Part shown: in pieces, positions 47,336 through 57,741 of the stretch
Numbering within the stretch: the first letter of the stretch is position 1
Layout of the letters: every line of letters starts with the position of its first letter
The notes under the pieces: model-generated
What the model was told of the DNA's origin: nothing
What the model saw: the letters and a program-made list of their open reading frames with translations, nothing else
Database searches by the model: none
NCBI GenBank assembly: GCA_037952775.1
Contig: JBANAY010000001.1
Coordinates: 4,464,001 to 4,528,000, forward strand
Reading direction: 5' to 3'
From: Clonostachys chloroleuca
Taxonomy: Eukaryota > Ascomycota > Sordariomycetes > Hypocreales > Bionectriaceae
Length of the DNA: 64,000 bases
Translations under genes and position numbers: made by a program

Positions 47336-49123
47336 TCAACGCTTGGCGCGTGCGGCCTTCTTTTGCTTCTTGGCCGGCTTGCTGGTGGCGGGAGGCTCAG
47401 CAACTTTCCTCTTCTTCGACTTGGGTAGCTCCGAGGAAGTATTTTTACCAGCTTTGGGTTCAGTCTCGTCCAGAGTACGCTTCTTGGACTTGGTACTGGT
47501 GGACTTCGCCTGCTTCGTGGCAGTGCGCTTCGCGCCACCACGGCTGGGTTCTGGCTTTGCTGCTGCATTCTTCCTTGCAGGCTTGGCTCCCGACGCCTTT
47601 GGTGCCGCCTTGGGCTTGGGCGCGACTAGCTCGGGTTCAGGTTCGGGTTCGAATCGATCTGGTGCTTTGACCTTACGGCCGGATCTTGTCCTCGCGGCTG
47701 CTGGAGCTGGAGGTGCGTCCGGTTTCTTGCTGGAGGCGGTTTTAGCCCGACTTTTGGGCTGAGCCTTGGGTTTGGTCTTGGGTTTTGAGATTCGGCCGGT
47801 TGTGGGATTCTCACCGTCTTCGTCCTCGTCATCATTGGCGTTCTTGTCGCCGCTGCCAAGCTCCTGCTCGTCAAGCTGCTGCGTATTCAGACTTGAAGCG
47901 GCTGTAGTTTGGCCCTCAGCCTCTCTGCATGGTTGATGACTAGCTCGAGCTGAACATATTAGACGCTGTACCTCCGGGCCAAGCAAGATGCGTTGACTCG
48001 CATCTGGAACCGCGTTGATCCTCCGATCCTTGACTTTATAAGTATTCAAAAGTAATTCGATCCCCTCTTGATGAACTCCAGCATCGCATGACACATGTTC
48101 ATTGCGAGGGACCCATGACCGGTCCGTGTGTTGGCAAGAAAGCAGCTGTGTGACGCCGTCGGCCTGGACATAGCGCTCGGGAATGCCCAGCTCGTTGCAA
48201 ATAATTGCGAATAGGAAATTGTAAGCCTCCTTCAGCGCATCCTGGGTGTTCTGGGTGTTCGGCTCCCAGCCCGTCCAGTCGGCGATGAGCATTGACGGCG
48301 ATAAATCAATGTGCTGGTACCATTCCCTCGGGCTTAAATTAATACTTAATAGTCGACCAGGTGTCTTTTCTGCGGCATTAGAGGGTAATCGGAGCGTGAG
48401 AAGGGCCCAGACTGCACTCAGATAGCCGCACTCCCAGATTTCACACTGAGGAGTCACAACGGGAACGAAGAACTGGAAGTCGTAGGGGAGTCCCATCTTG
48501 TCCCAGAACCGGGCCCAGCCAGTTGCTGTCGCATTGACCCGGGCCGTGTTATTGTGTTTATTCTCCAAGGAATCAAAGATGTATAACTGCCCCTTCAGCC
48601 GGTCAAAGATGGTCATGCTCCAGTGGTAGGCGAAAGTTTCCGTCTGCCAGTTGACTGGCGCGACCAGCCACCTCTTGCCCTTGATCTCTGCCTTTACTTT
48701 TTCGATTTGCAGGATGACTTGAGGCTCGTCGTCCCCAAGCTGGTAGAATGGCGGCATTGAACTGTAGAGTTTGTAACATGTATCATCAAACTCCCAGAAC
48801 TCGTTTCTCATCAAACCCTTCTCGGGGTGGCAGAAATTTGTAAAGGGTTCCAGAACTGCTACGTCTTGTTCCATTCCATATGTGGCTATCTTCAACAAGT
48901 GGTTAAGTTCGATGCCTTCCAACCATGCGTCCCTATTGGCAGAGTTCTGGATCATCTTGTACAGCAGGTTATGCATAACCTTGATATGCTCCAACCATGC
49001 TTCGTCGTCATACCATTCGCTGTTCTGCAGTTCGTCGGGAGACATGTATTGTGTCTGTAACTTTTCGAGCCGCCCGTATGTCTGCTCCAGCCGTTCCCTG
49101 GATTGGAGAGAGAGGTTCTTCAC
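47336..49123 (-). CDS. Ulp1-like cysteine protease, C48 fold, with basic tail
   Basis: This frame encodes up to 595 residues. It carries the C48/Ulp1 catalytic order: His167 in YHWSMTIFD, Asp184 in YIFDSL, Gln226 in VTPQ and Cys232 in WECGYLSAVWALL. The last 180 residues are Lys/Ala/Pro-rich with KPK/RSGRKVKAP segments that look DNA-binding or nuclear. The open frame begins at a GTG (49123) inside another ORF; the first ATG is at 49045 (MSPDELQ), giving 569 residues. Ulp1 enzymes cut SUMO, but fungal genomes carry many Ulp1-like copies in mobile elements, and the broken upstream frame and AT-rich flanks favour that origin here. Activity cannot be judged. Confidence 0.7.
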   Translation of the reverse strand: MKNLSLQSRERLEQTYGRLEKLQTQYMSPDELQNSEWYDDEAWLEHIKVMHNLLYKMIQNSANRDAWLEGIELNHLLKIATYGMEQDVAVLEPFTNFCHPEKGLMRNEFWEFDDTCYKLYSSMPPFYQLGDDEPQVILQIEKVKAEIKGKRWLVAPVNWQTETFAYHWSMTIFDRLKGQLYIFDSLENKHNNTARVNATATGWARFWDKMGLPYDFQFFVPVVTPQCEIWECGYLSAVWALLTLRLPSNAAEKTPGRLLSINLSPREWYQHIDLSPSMLIADWTGWEPNTQNTQDALKEAYNFLFAIICNELGIPERYVQADGVTQLLSCQHTDRSWVPRNEHVSCDAGVHQEGIELLLNTYKVKDRRINAVPDASQRILLGPEVQRLICSARASHQPCREAEGQTTAASSLNTQQLDEQELGSGDKNANDDEDEDGENPTTGRISKPKTKPKAQPKSRAKTASSKKPDAPPAPAAARTRSGRKVKAPDRFEPEPEPELVAPKPKAAPKASGAKPARKNAAAKPEPSRGGAKRTATKQAKSTSTKSKKRTLDETEPKAGKNTSSELPKSKKRKVAEPPATSKPAKKQKKAARAKR

Positions 49124-49661
49124 AGAGCGGTTCCTCGAATTCCTCTATCTGCTCACCCGCCTTTAGTCGCCTCATTGTCTCATTCTCATGGTCTAAAGGT
49201 CGCTTTCGAGCAACAAAGAGCACATTATTTGGGGCTCCACTCCTTCCAGGTCGCACGATTTCTCCAGGGAAGAGATGGTTCGGATGCCTTCCCTGGAGTT
49301 GAACGGTCCCCTTGATTGATACACGTGGCTTCGGTAGAGCTGCTGCTTGTGCATTGTTCCCCTCTGGATGTGCGGCCGGGGGAGCCTGCTCCGGGCCCGG
49401 AACTTGCTGATGGGACTCGAGAGACGATGGCAGGGAGTTCATATTCTCAGTGATATTGAGAGGGTCAACTTCGCCGTTTTGGAAAAATGCTGTTAACTTG
49501 CTGAAAAGATTGAATATCATCGGGGAGCGAGTTTGTAAAAGCATTAAGGTCAATGTTTTGGGAAGTACATGATCTAAATCGGGATGACATGGCACGTATT
49601 TGTACATGATCCCATTGTGGGATTCCTTCAGAGAGGATTGCTTTGCAACTTGAATGGTCAT
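49008..49661 (-). pseudogene. Upstream, out-of-frame N-terminal half of the Ulp1-like locus
   Basis: This ORF starts with MTIQVAKQSSLKES (an in-frame ATG further up at 49796 is less likely) and contains a Pro/Gln-rich stretch and KPRVSIKGTVQLQGRHP. It overlaps the protease frame by 116 nt and needs a one-base forward shift to join it near 49090-49140. I tested the good donor GTGAGC at about 49150 and its CCAG acceptor 59 nt on; this splice gives the wrong phase. The locus therefore looks like one ancestral gene broken by an indel. Confidence 0.5.
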
Positions 49662-50085
49662 TGTTAGAAAGGACGAAATAGCACTTCTAAATACAACAAG
49701 TGCGGACAATGAAATGAGAACAAGGTGAAGAGCGCAGACAAACGACGACAATGGACATTGCTTTGTGCGCGGCCTACTTTGAGGATGCCGTGACAAACGA
49801 GCAATACTATATAATGTTTTATGTTAAAATCATTTATAGCATTTTAGTGTCAGCTATTTCAATGTACTTGTCAATTTCTTTCAGGTGGTTGGGGTTTTAT
49901 TTGTGATATAGCTTCTCAAATTTTATCATTGATTCACTTTCTTTGTAGTATCTTGTTGTAGGATGAGTCAAATTGATTGGCAGAGGCACTTGAGAGATCA
50001 TACTGGACAATTGGACATTTTGTATTAGAATATGTGCCGAATTTGTGTTTCTATTTGCATCTCTATTCGCATCATGGGTATCATA

Positions 50086-51449
50086 TCAAACAAGAAGAGT
50101 AACGCCAAAGCAAACACCCTGTTTATGCGCTGCGCCATTTCCTCCATCATCTACCATTTTCTGGTTTAGGCCACCCAAATTGATAATTCTTAATGTGGTG
50201 GGGGAAGTCGTCCGAATTGTCCTCGCGGTTGTAGTAGGGGGGATGATGCGTAGCCCCCCTGGGCCGCTCTCCAAGTTGATCCATGCGTCTGACTGATTGG
50301 TCCGCGTTGCACTTGTCGATAATTGACCTGTTCCCGTGCTCTTCTTGGTGGTGAGATTGGTCGATGTTGCTTTGGAGGTGAGCTTCCGGGTCATTTGGCC
50401 GAATTTGAGAGTGATTGGCCTGAAGGTGACGACGCAGCAGCAGAAAATGGACAATGCCATCTGGACTGTCGCCCAAACGCCCATGAGATATTGATTTTCT
50501 GGCAATTTAGTTAGATCTGCGCATCTTTGTAGTGTAGTCAATGATAAAAACACTGCACGTACCGACAGCGACGCCATTCGCGACAGAAACGCCGATCTTG
50601 ACGAACCCAATCACTCCCGCCCTGGTTAAAGATATCAGCTTAGTTGCGACTCCAGGCAGGATCCGACGGTGACTCAAGGGCGGTAACTTACAAGCCTCCA
50701 ATCGCAAAAATAACGGACAGTTGCCACTTGGTTCTGCGAGCTGTTTTAAGGCTGCGCAGCATGATGACGGCCTGGATTGCCATGACAAAATCGATGAGAG
50801 AGTTGACAGATTCGTTGACGACTAGAAACGGAACGTATTCTATGCATCGGCCTTGGAGATCCGGTCGCCAGAACTTTTGGACGGGGACGCAGGTGAAGAT
50901 GTCGACGAAAATGTTCTCGATCGTGTGCAGGATTTGAATGACAGCGATGATCTTGATCCACAAAGAGTATGTCGGATTGATGCCGAAGATACGTTGGTAG
51001 AGGAGGAGAATGCTCAGTTTGGAGCAGAGTTGATTGATGGGGAACGTGAGAGTCGAGGCCCAAAGCATCTACAGGCGCAGGTTAGATGCTATTATGGTAA
51101 TGCCTGACCCGAACGGCAACTTACCCTGTTAGATGCAGCCTCATCTTCGTATGTCGGCTCTGGTTTCACGTTCATGGCCACTGTTGTACTGTGAGAATGG
51201 CGGTCCATAGATAAGAGCAAGGTGCAGACGAGAAGACGTACTCATTGCAAGGAAGATGACCCAGAGAATAAAGGCGATCAGCGCTCCCAGAGCGAACCAA
51301 TCCTCCGCGGCGAGACTCCTCTTGGCCAATTTGGTCGCCCAGAACCGCATGCCGGTGACGAGGAAGCTCAAGGGGAAGAAGACCAGGACGACGATGAACC
51401 CGGCCATCAAGACCGGGTTCGTCTGGAGCCCCGATACCAGATCACTCAT
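50086..51449 (-). CDS. PTH11-like seven-transmembrane protein, five exons
   Basis: Exons 51449-51242, 51180-51125, 51068-50692, 50621-50563 and 50498-50086 give 370 residues with consistent phases. Seven hydrophobic helices can be read: MAGFIVVLVFFPLSFLVTG, WFALGALIAFILWVIFLAM, FPINQLCSKLSILLLYQRIFG, IIAVIQILHTIENIFVDIF, VNSLIDFVMAIQAVIML, LSVIFAIGGLAGVIGFVKIG and VQMALSIFCCCVVTFRPI. The family signature FTCVPVQKFW...GRC in the loop after helix 4 is present. This is the fungal rhodopsin-like/PTH11 group, whose founding member senses surface cues in Magnaporthe. No CFEM domain precedes helix 1, so ligand type is unknown. The tail is Ser/Thr-rich. An in-frame ATG at 51521 would add 24 residues; I prefer 51449. 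Confidence 0.85.
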
Positions 51450-52586
51450 CCTGAGCCCGTGCGACACCTTCACGAGGTATCGTGCAGGAGGGAAAACAGC
51501 ATGGGAAGAAACAGTATGCAAGATCGTGAGCCATGTGCAGGGTCCCCGCGCCTAATATGTGCTGACTGACAGCAGCTGGGCCAAGTGCCGAGGGCTGCAG
51601 CCGACGTCGGTAAGCAAGAAGCGCTGCTTCATCATCCCTCCCCTCTTGTTTGCAATGGCCGCATTAGTCAAATGTTGAATCCTTTAGGAGCACCCTTGCG
51701 CGCGGGTTCCACGATACCCTGGCACCTTAGCCAAGTCTGCGGGATTTCACGTCACAGAGACCTGCGGAATTGGTCCACGGCGGAGTCCGACTCAGGCCTG
51801 ATCCCGGGAAACAGAGTCACCAAGCGGAGGGTCTTGAGCTTGTGTCGTGGCTGGCTTTGGGATCTCATTCTGGACCCTTTTGGATCTGGCTGGGACGCGT
51901 CCAACGAGTATGTTGAAGAGACTGGGAGGCATAGGGCCGAGACTGAGATAAGAACAGGTGCCGGGAACAAAGGAAAAGCATGGCTGGGAGAGATCGTCGC
52001 TGCATGATCCTGGAAGCTGAACGATCGCGACAGGCCTCGTACCAGGCTTTCCGCCATTTGCCCGACCGCGCGATCCTCCAGCCAGTCTTGACACTCGTTT
52101 CATCAGATAGCTACCCTTGCCTTATTGACCTGGTGGCCTGGTGGCCTGGTGTCTTAATATATCCAGCCAGCTTCTCTCTATCGACAAAGCCCCGACCCCG
52201 GCCCATGTCACTGACTCGAACGAGCAGCTTAAATGCCCCCAATCTCACACATCTACCCCGCTGTCCGATTCAGCGTCGATGAAGCCGTCCACTAATGAGA
52301 CACTAGCGATTTACCCGTCTGACAGAGTCTTTGACCTCACCATCTGCTTTGTTCTTTATTATGTACTCGTCATGGCAGGAACGTTTTGTCCGGAAATCTC
52401 AGATGATTTGTCCAGTCTAATAATCATCATGATGAAACCAAGCAGAACATGCCATTTACGAGGTTAAAAGCCCCCATTAACTGCAGCTATGATCCATTCA
52501 TCTGACCGGCTCCTCATCCGCTGCTACTTGACCGTTTTTGTGTCACTATCCGCAACCTTGATTAATTAGATCATTGATTCATCATC
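51450..52586. other. Divergent intergenic region
   Basis: 1.1 kb between the PTH11-like gene and the SDR. It contains a direct CTGGTGGC repeat at 52129-52147 and no convincing ORF. Confidence 0.4.
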
Positions 52587-53721
52587 GTGATGTCTTTTGT
52601 GTCGCGGCGCTGCACCACATTCAGTGCATTCCGCTCCAAACCGACGCTACATAAACAATTCACAATTCGCCCTTTTTCCAGCCCAATATCTCATCAAAGA
52701 CTTCGAGTTACCAATAATCAATTTCAATTGATACTATCAAGCCAAATCCAGCAGCGCAACATGTCGTCCACCCACAAGAAGGATAATAAGATCTTTACCC
52801 GAGACAGTCTCTTTGACCTCAAGGGCAAGGTCGCTCTCGTCACAGGTAGGTTTTTGATCTCGCTTCAGCATGAAGAACATGCCTCTTACCAACATGTGCC
52901 CTAACAATATAGGCGGCGGATCTGGTATCGGCCTCATGGCGACTCAAGCCCTGGCTGCCAACGGTGCCAAAGTCTACATCACTGGCCGGACCAAGTCCAA
53001 GCTCGACACCGTTGTGTCCACCTATAATAAGGATATTCCGGGCTCTATCCATGCACTGCCCGCCGATGTTGGCAACAAAGAGGGTGTTCGTAAGCTATAT
53101 GACGACTTCTCCAAACATGAAGACTGTCTATGTATTCTTGTCAACAACGCCGGCATCTCAAGCGCTAGTTTCCAAACCGAGAGCGAATCGGCTACTGAGA
53201 TGAAGGAGAATTTGTTCGATGCGGAGAAGAGCACCTTTGAGGACTGGAACAACACCTACAACGCGAATGTCACCGGCGTCTATTTCACGACACTTGCATT
53301 TCTTCCCCTCCTGGAGAAGAGTTCAGAGAAACACCAAGGCTGGTCCTCGACTGTCATCAACATCTCCTCCATTTCTGGACTCATAAAATTGGCTCAGCAT
53401 CACTTCGCGTATAACGTCTCCAAAGGGGCGGCGATCCACTTGAACCGCCTTCTAGCTGCTGAGATCGCTGCAAATAAGCTCAAGATCCGTGTCAACAGTA
53501 TCGCACCTGGCGTGTTTCCCAGCGAGATGACTACCGAGGGCAGCGATGAGCATCAAAAGAGCCACATCCCCACTGAGAAGTATAAGGAGAAGGTTCCTGC
53601 CGGTCGCCCGGGTAAGGATGAGGACATGGCTAGCACGGTTCTTTTCTTTGCTGTGAATCAATATTTGAATGGGCAGACTGTTGCTGTTGACGGTGGCTAT
53701 ACTTTGGCGGCTGGGCAGTGA
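52587..53721 (+). CDS. Short-chain dehydrogenase/reductase with mitochondrial-type leader
   Basis: Exons 52587-52845 and 52913-53721 (intron GTAGGT...CTAACAATATAG, 67 bp) give 355 residues. The cofactor turn is TGGGSGIG from residue 86; LVNNAG follows, the catalytic Ser lies in INISSISG, and Tyr253/Lys257 form YNVSK. The end, GQTVAVDGGYT, is typical of classical SDRs. The first 58 residues have many Arg/Ser/Thr and no acidic residue, as in a mitochondrial leader; a second ATG at residue 59 (MSSTHKKDNK) would give a cytosolic form. The substrate is unknown; the core resembles rhamnolipid-biosynthesis-type SDRs often annotated RhlG-like. Confidence 0.9.
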
Positions 53722-55956
53722 ATGGTAAAGATAGAATTGTTCAGATATTAAATTGAATAAGTCTCGTCTACACAAACCACAGGGAAAGACCACTCAACGG
53801 ATATGCTTTAATGAAGCAGAACTTCAATCAAGAGAACCAATAATCAGAAAGTGAAAGTCTAAGTTGTAAACTATCGAATCTGTAGATACAGAGAGGTTGC
53901 CAGCTGTCTTCTATAACATTTCTATAACTATAACACTCTATGCAGTGACAGGGGATGATGGGTGTTTTCCCGTTGCGGCCCAATAGTACAGGGAATGATG
54001 ACAGTAGTACGCAGTTACAAGGGTTATCTCACGAGGCGTCATTGTTCTCCACCTGTCATGGGAATTCGATAATGAGTGTGAAAGTAATCACCAAATTCGT
54101 CAATTGATCGTCATCTCCCACAATTCTCATACTTATAAATGCCTCCCTCTATGCATGCAGGCGGGCAAAGGTGCCAAGAGATTAGAACAGCCTTCTCTCA
54201 GACAGACGTTTTAGATGTTTGCCGCCCCGTCAGGTCTGTAAACATGAGGAAACCCAGCTCTGACAATAATCATAAGCCAGCCACCCAAGATCACCAGGGC
54301 AGGCGGGACTAGGGCCCTGGCAACCTGGTGAACAAAGCCCCGCTGGCACTTTTTCATCTGGGGCGGGTCTGCAAGCTAACAAGAAAATGGCAAGAATGAC
54401 ATACTGACAGCTGTCCAGAACAGGGGAGGCATTCCTTGCCGGTGCGAATGGCTCTTGAAAATTGGGCTGAATGTCATCGAGAGTGTGCGGTCGGATATTG
54501 CCCCTTCTGTAACGTAACTGGGACTGGGTATCGACCAATTCCACGTCTTTACGGAGCCCTGGTAAGTGAGACAAACGTTCCAAGTCTGAGAGCTTCTCTC
54601 ATACGAAGTTATTCGAATAGGCGCTATGGCCATCATATTTCGCCAGAGCACGGCTTCATGTACGTGTATAGCTCCCTGCACACTACGATCTTGGTTGTTT
54701 GAACATGGTAATACAAAATAGCAAAATAAATAAACGGAACAGTCTCGCATGATTTCTGATTTCCTCTCCGGCTTTGGAAGGAATGCATATTCCAAGTGGC
54801 GCTTCGGTTAGGATTCCGATCCATAATACCGGATATCAATCATTGGCTGAACACAATGCAAAACATATCTTTAGCGGACTCAGGTTTTGGCCTATTGTAG
54901 TGACTTTATTTCGGAAATTCCGATTTGATTGTTCGATACCAAAATGTCGTTATTTCCTTTGCATGGAAATCAAAAGGTGTGCCCGCCTCACCAGTCGAGA
55001 AGATTTGATTTCCATTAATACAAACAATAATTGTTCGGTGTGGTAGTGAGTGAAACGAATCTTGCGAGTCTTTTTGAATAATCTTAAGTCGATGGAAGCC
55101 GTACCATGGTTTCGTCCTTCGCGGGCATAGGGTCCCTACCGGTTAGAATTTTGACGAACTAGATATCATACTCCGTGTAGGACGATGCATTAATGGAGCC
55201 TGAGATTGAATGAGAAATTTCAATGTAGTAGTACTTATTCCTTCATATTAGAATAGTGGCATACCTGCCAATAGCCAACTAATAACAACGTATCAACCAA
55301 AATGCGAACCGACTGCACTCCTTAGCGCCCGTCGATGGATGAATTTGACTAAAAGGGCAAATAAAAAGAAATTTCTTCTCATTTTCTAGTATCCAGAAAT
55401 TTGGGCAAGCCGAGCGTGTATGCTTACAGTTCTCAGCGGTGGGGTTTCGGTCTAGGATATAAAATATCAGAGGCACATATGTGGCCGAGGTTGATGCATT
55501 GTGGTTTTCAACTATACAAAATAGCTGTACAAAATAATTCAAACGTATCAGAAAAACCCTAACTAATTAGTGACTAGGTAAAGAGCAATCGAATTAATTC
55601 AGAGGATACGAGCATGAAATGACGTATTGTTGCTGGAGCCGAATATCAGCAGGCAGGAAGGAACAGCGAATATCTCCTTTATGTAAAGAGATAACGAACA
55701 GTGTTTACATGTGTAGCACTTGTATAGGAAAGTTGTGATTTTGGAAAGTGCCCATGGTACTACCTCCATTACCATTGTTCCAATGTTCTCTTGTTTTTGT
55801 TTTCTCACGAAGCTTCAACATTGAAGTGTTTTGCTCGCGACACTCCATATCTCACCCCTTCTTCTGGCCATTGATCCATATCATCTCTGGACATCAGTCA
55901 TTCGCTCTCATAAATCCATATTAGAACATCTTTACGACACTTCATCCATATTCACC
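53722..55956. other. 2.2 kb intergenic stretch with possible small gene remnant
   Basis: It contains the 3' end of the SDR gene and the promoter of the M4 peptidase. The only coding hint is on the minus strand at 54211-54360. The rest is AT-rich and shows nothing. Confidence 0.35.
54211..54357 (-). CDS. Candidate short hydrophobic ORF or terminal exon
   Basis: A 48-residue ORF (MKKCQRGFVHQVARALVPPA...) has a hydrophobic core (LVILGGWLMIIVRAG). A GTATGT donor just upstream and a TTGCAG acceptor would join it in frame to a further exon (about 54405-54555) bounded by CTTACCAG, but the intron would be only 36 bp. It could be the C-terminus of a small spliced gene or a degenerate fragment. Confidence 0.22.
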   Translation of the reverse strand: MKKCQRGFVHQVARALVPPALVILGGWLMIIVRAGFPHVYRPDGAANI

Positions 55957-57495
55957 ATGTCTCGCTGCCGTTGCTACATCGTCCCTCCACATCTTCTCAG
56001 GGGCATTGCTGATTCCGCCAGCAATCCCGATCACATTCGCCATGCCGCTGCGCACTCACTCGCCTCCAGAGAGCGCGTCACAACTGCCCGAAAGGATCTC
56101 TTCACCCATCTCACGACCCCTCGTGGATACTTCTACACTTCCAAGGCCCCGGCTCGCCGTCGAATTGTGCCCGATGCGCTGCTACGACATGTCGCCGACT
56201 CAGACAAGGCGGATGAGACCACCCGTTCTCGAGCTCGCCGCGACCTTGAGCACCTCCAGCAAGTTCTTGGCCGCGTGAGGATCTCCCAAGCAGGTCTAGG
56301 TTGTCTGAACCCCTTCGTGATTGCTGAAGATATGAGCGTCCTGTTAACTCGTCCTCCACCGCTGTAGCAACTGAGCAGAAACCCGCCTCCGACGACGACA
56401 AAGGCAAGGATAAAGATCCTAAAGAAAGCTACTACCGAGCCGTCCACGATGCCAAGCACAGCTTTGACGAGAGCGAACTTCCCGGGCAACTCATCCGATC
56501 CGAGGGCGAGCCCGATGTCAAGGACAAAGCAGTAAACCAAGTTTTCGGTAACATTGGAGTAGTCTTTGACTTTTACAAAGAGCACTTCAATTGGCATTCC
56601 ATAGACAACAAGAATATGGATGTCATCAGCACCGTTCATTTCGGTGAAAACTACGAAAACGCCTGTAAGTCCAAGGCTTTCTTGGCCAACGTGACTTCCC
56701 ATTATCTTCAAGCCACTAATGTCGCGCTCAAGTCTGGGATCCAGAGAAGGTACAAATGGTCTTCGGTGATGGCGGCGAGTTTCTAAACAACTTCACTTCA
56801 TGCATCGACGTGATCGGGCACGAACTCACACACGCAGTCACGGAACACACGAGCCCTCTTGACTACTTTGGCATGCCGGGTGCTCTGAACGAGCACATTT
56901 CTGATGTCGTAGGAATCATGGTCAAACAACAGGTCCAAAACGAAAACGCCAAGAACGCAGACTGGCTCATTGGCGAGGACTGCATCCTACCAGGCGTCAA
57001 GGGTACAGCTCTGCGAAGCATGAAGGCGCCTGGAAGCGCCTATGATGACCCAAAACTTGTATGTCTTGAACTAGCGCCCCATGACAAAATGCATGGAACA
57101 ATGGTAATGTACTAACGATGCACCAACTGTAGGGCAAAGACCCTCAAGTAGATCACATGGATCAGTACAAGACCATGTATGAGGACAATGGCGGTGTTCA
57201 CATCTATTCTGGGATTCCGAACAAAGCCTTTTATCTCGCCTCGGTTGCGTTTGACGGGTATTCCTGGGAGAAAGCTGGACAGATCTGGTGGAAGACCATG
57301 ACCAGCGGCAAGATTCCACCAAAATGCAGTTTCAAGCAGTTTGCCACAGTCACCATCGAGGTTGCAGAGGAGGCGTTCGGTAAGTCTGCCGCCGATAAAG
57401 TGAGAAACGCTTGGTTGGAGGTCGGCGTTGGTAGCAGTGACGGTGGCGACAGCAAGAATGCTCCCAAATCGAGCAGCTGGTGCAATGCACTCTGA
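55957..57495 (+). CDS. M4 metallopeptidase, protealysin-like, four exons
   Basis: Exons 55957-56274, 56337-56664, 56733-57058 and 57133-57495 give 444 residues. The zinc site is HELTH at residues 245-249 with Glu269 (NEHISD) as third ligand; the substrate-polarising His is His347 in DNGGVHIYSGIPN. NAFWD...MVFGDG, the M4 lead-in, forms only after splicing the second intron, so that junction is firm. The first intron is inferred from phase. There is no signal peptide. The start, CYIVPPHLLRGIAD, matches the short propeptide of bacterial protealysins, and a second copy, RIVPDALLRHVAD, follows 62 residues later. An acidic linker (PASDDDKGKDK) separates it from the catalytic part. An intracellular or unconventionally secreted protease is likely; bacterial ancestry is plausible. 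Confidence 0.85.
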
Positions 57496-57741
57496 ATCCT
57501 GAATACTCACGTGTGAAGGCATATATCTTGCCTCATGCCCGGCTCCTGACCTAGTATACCTGTTTCTCTGGCGTCTCCAGTGTTGAAACTCATTTCTATA
57601 GCAGACTAGACAAACAATACATCACTCTCATCACCTATAGATTCATCCTGTTCTTACTGTTCAACGATCACGGAGGAAATACATGATGGCAGGGTGAAAT
57701 TGTGAACACAGTTCAATTGGAAAAGAAATGAAAAGCTACTC

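Noticed and set aside
47641..47657. GGTTCGAATCG resembling a tRNA B box
   Set aside because: It lies inside the Pro/Glu-coding tail of the Ulp1-like ORF and no acceptor stem or A box can be drawn around it.
49092..49150. Intron GTGAGC...CCAG joining the two frames of the Ulp1-like locus
   Set aside because: Its sites look good, but the 59-nt length puts the downstream exon in the wrong frame.
56133..56711. 192-residue minus-strand ORF
   Set aside because: Antisense to exons 1-2 of the M4 peptidase.
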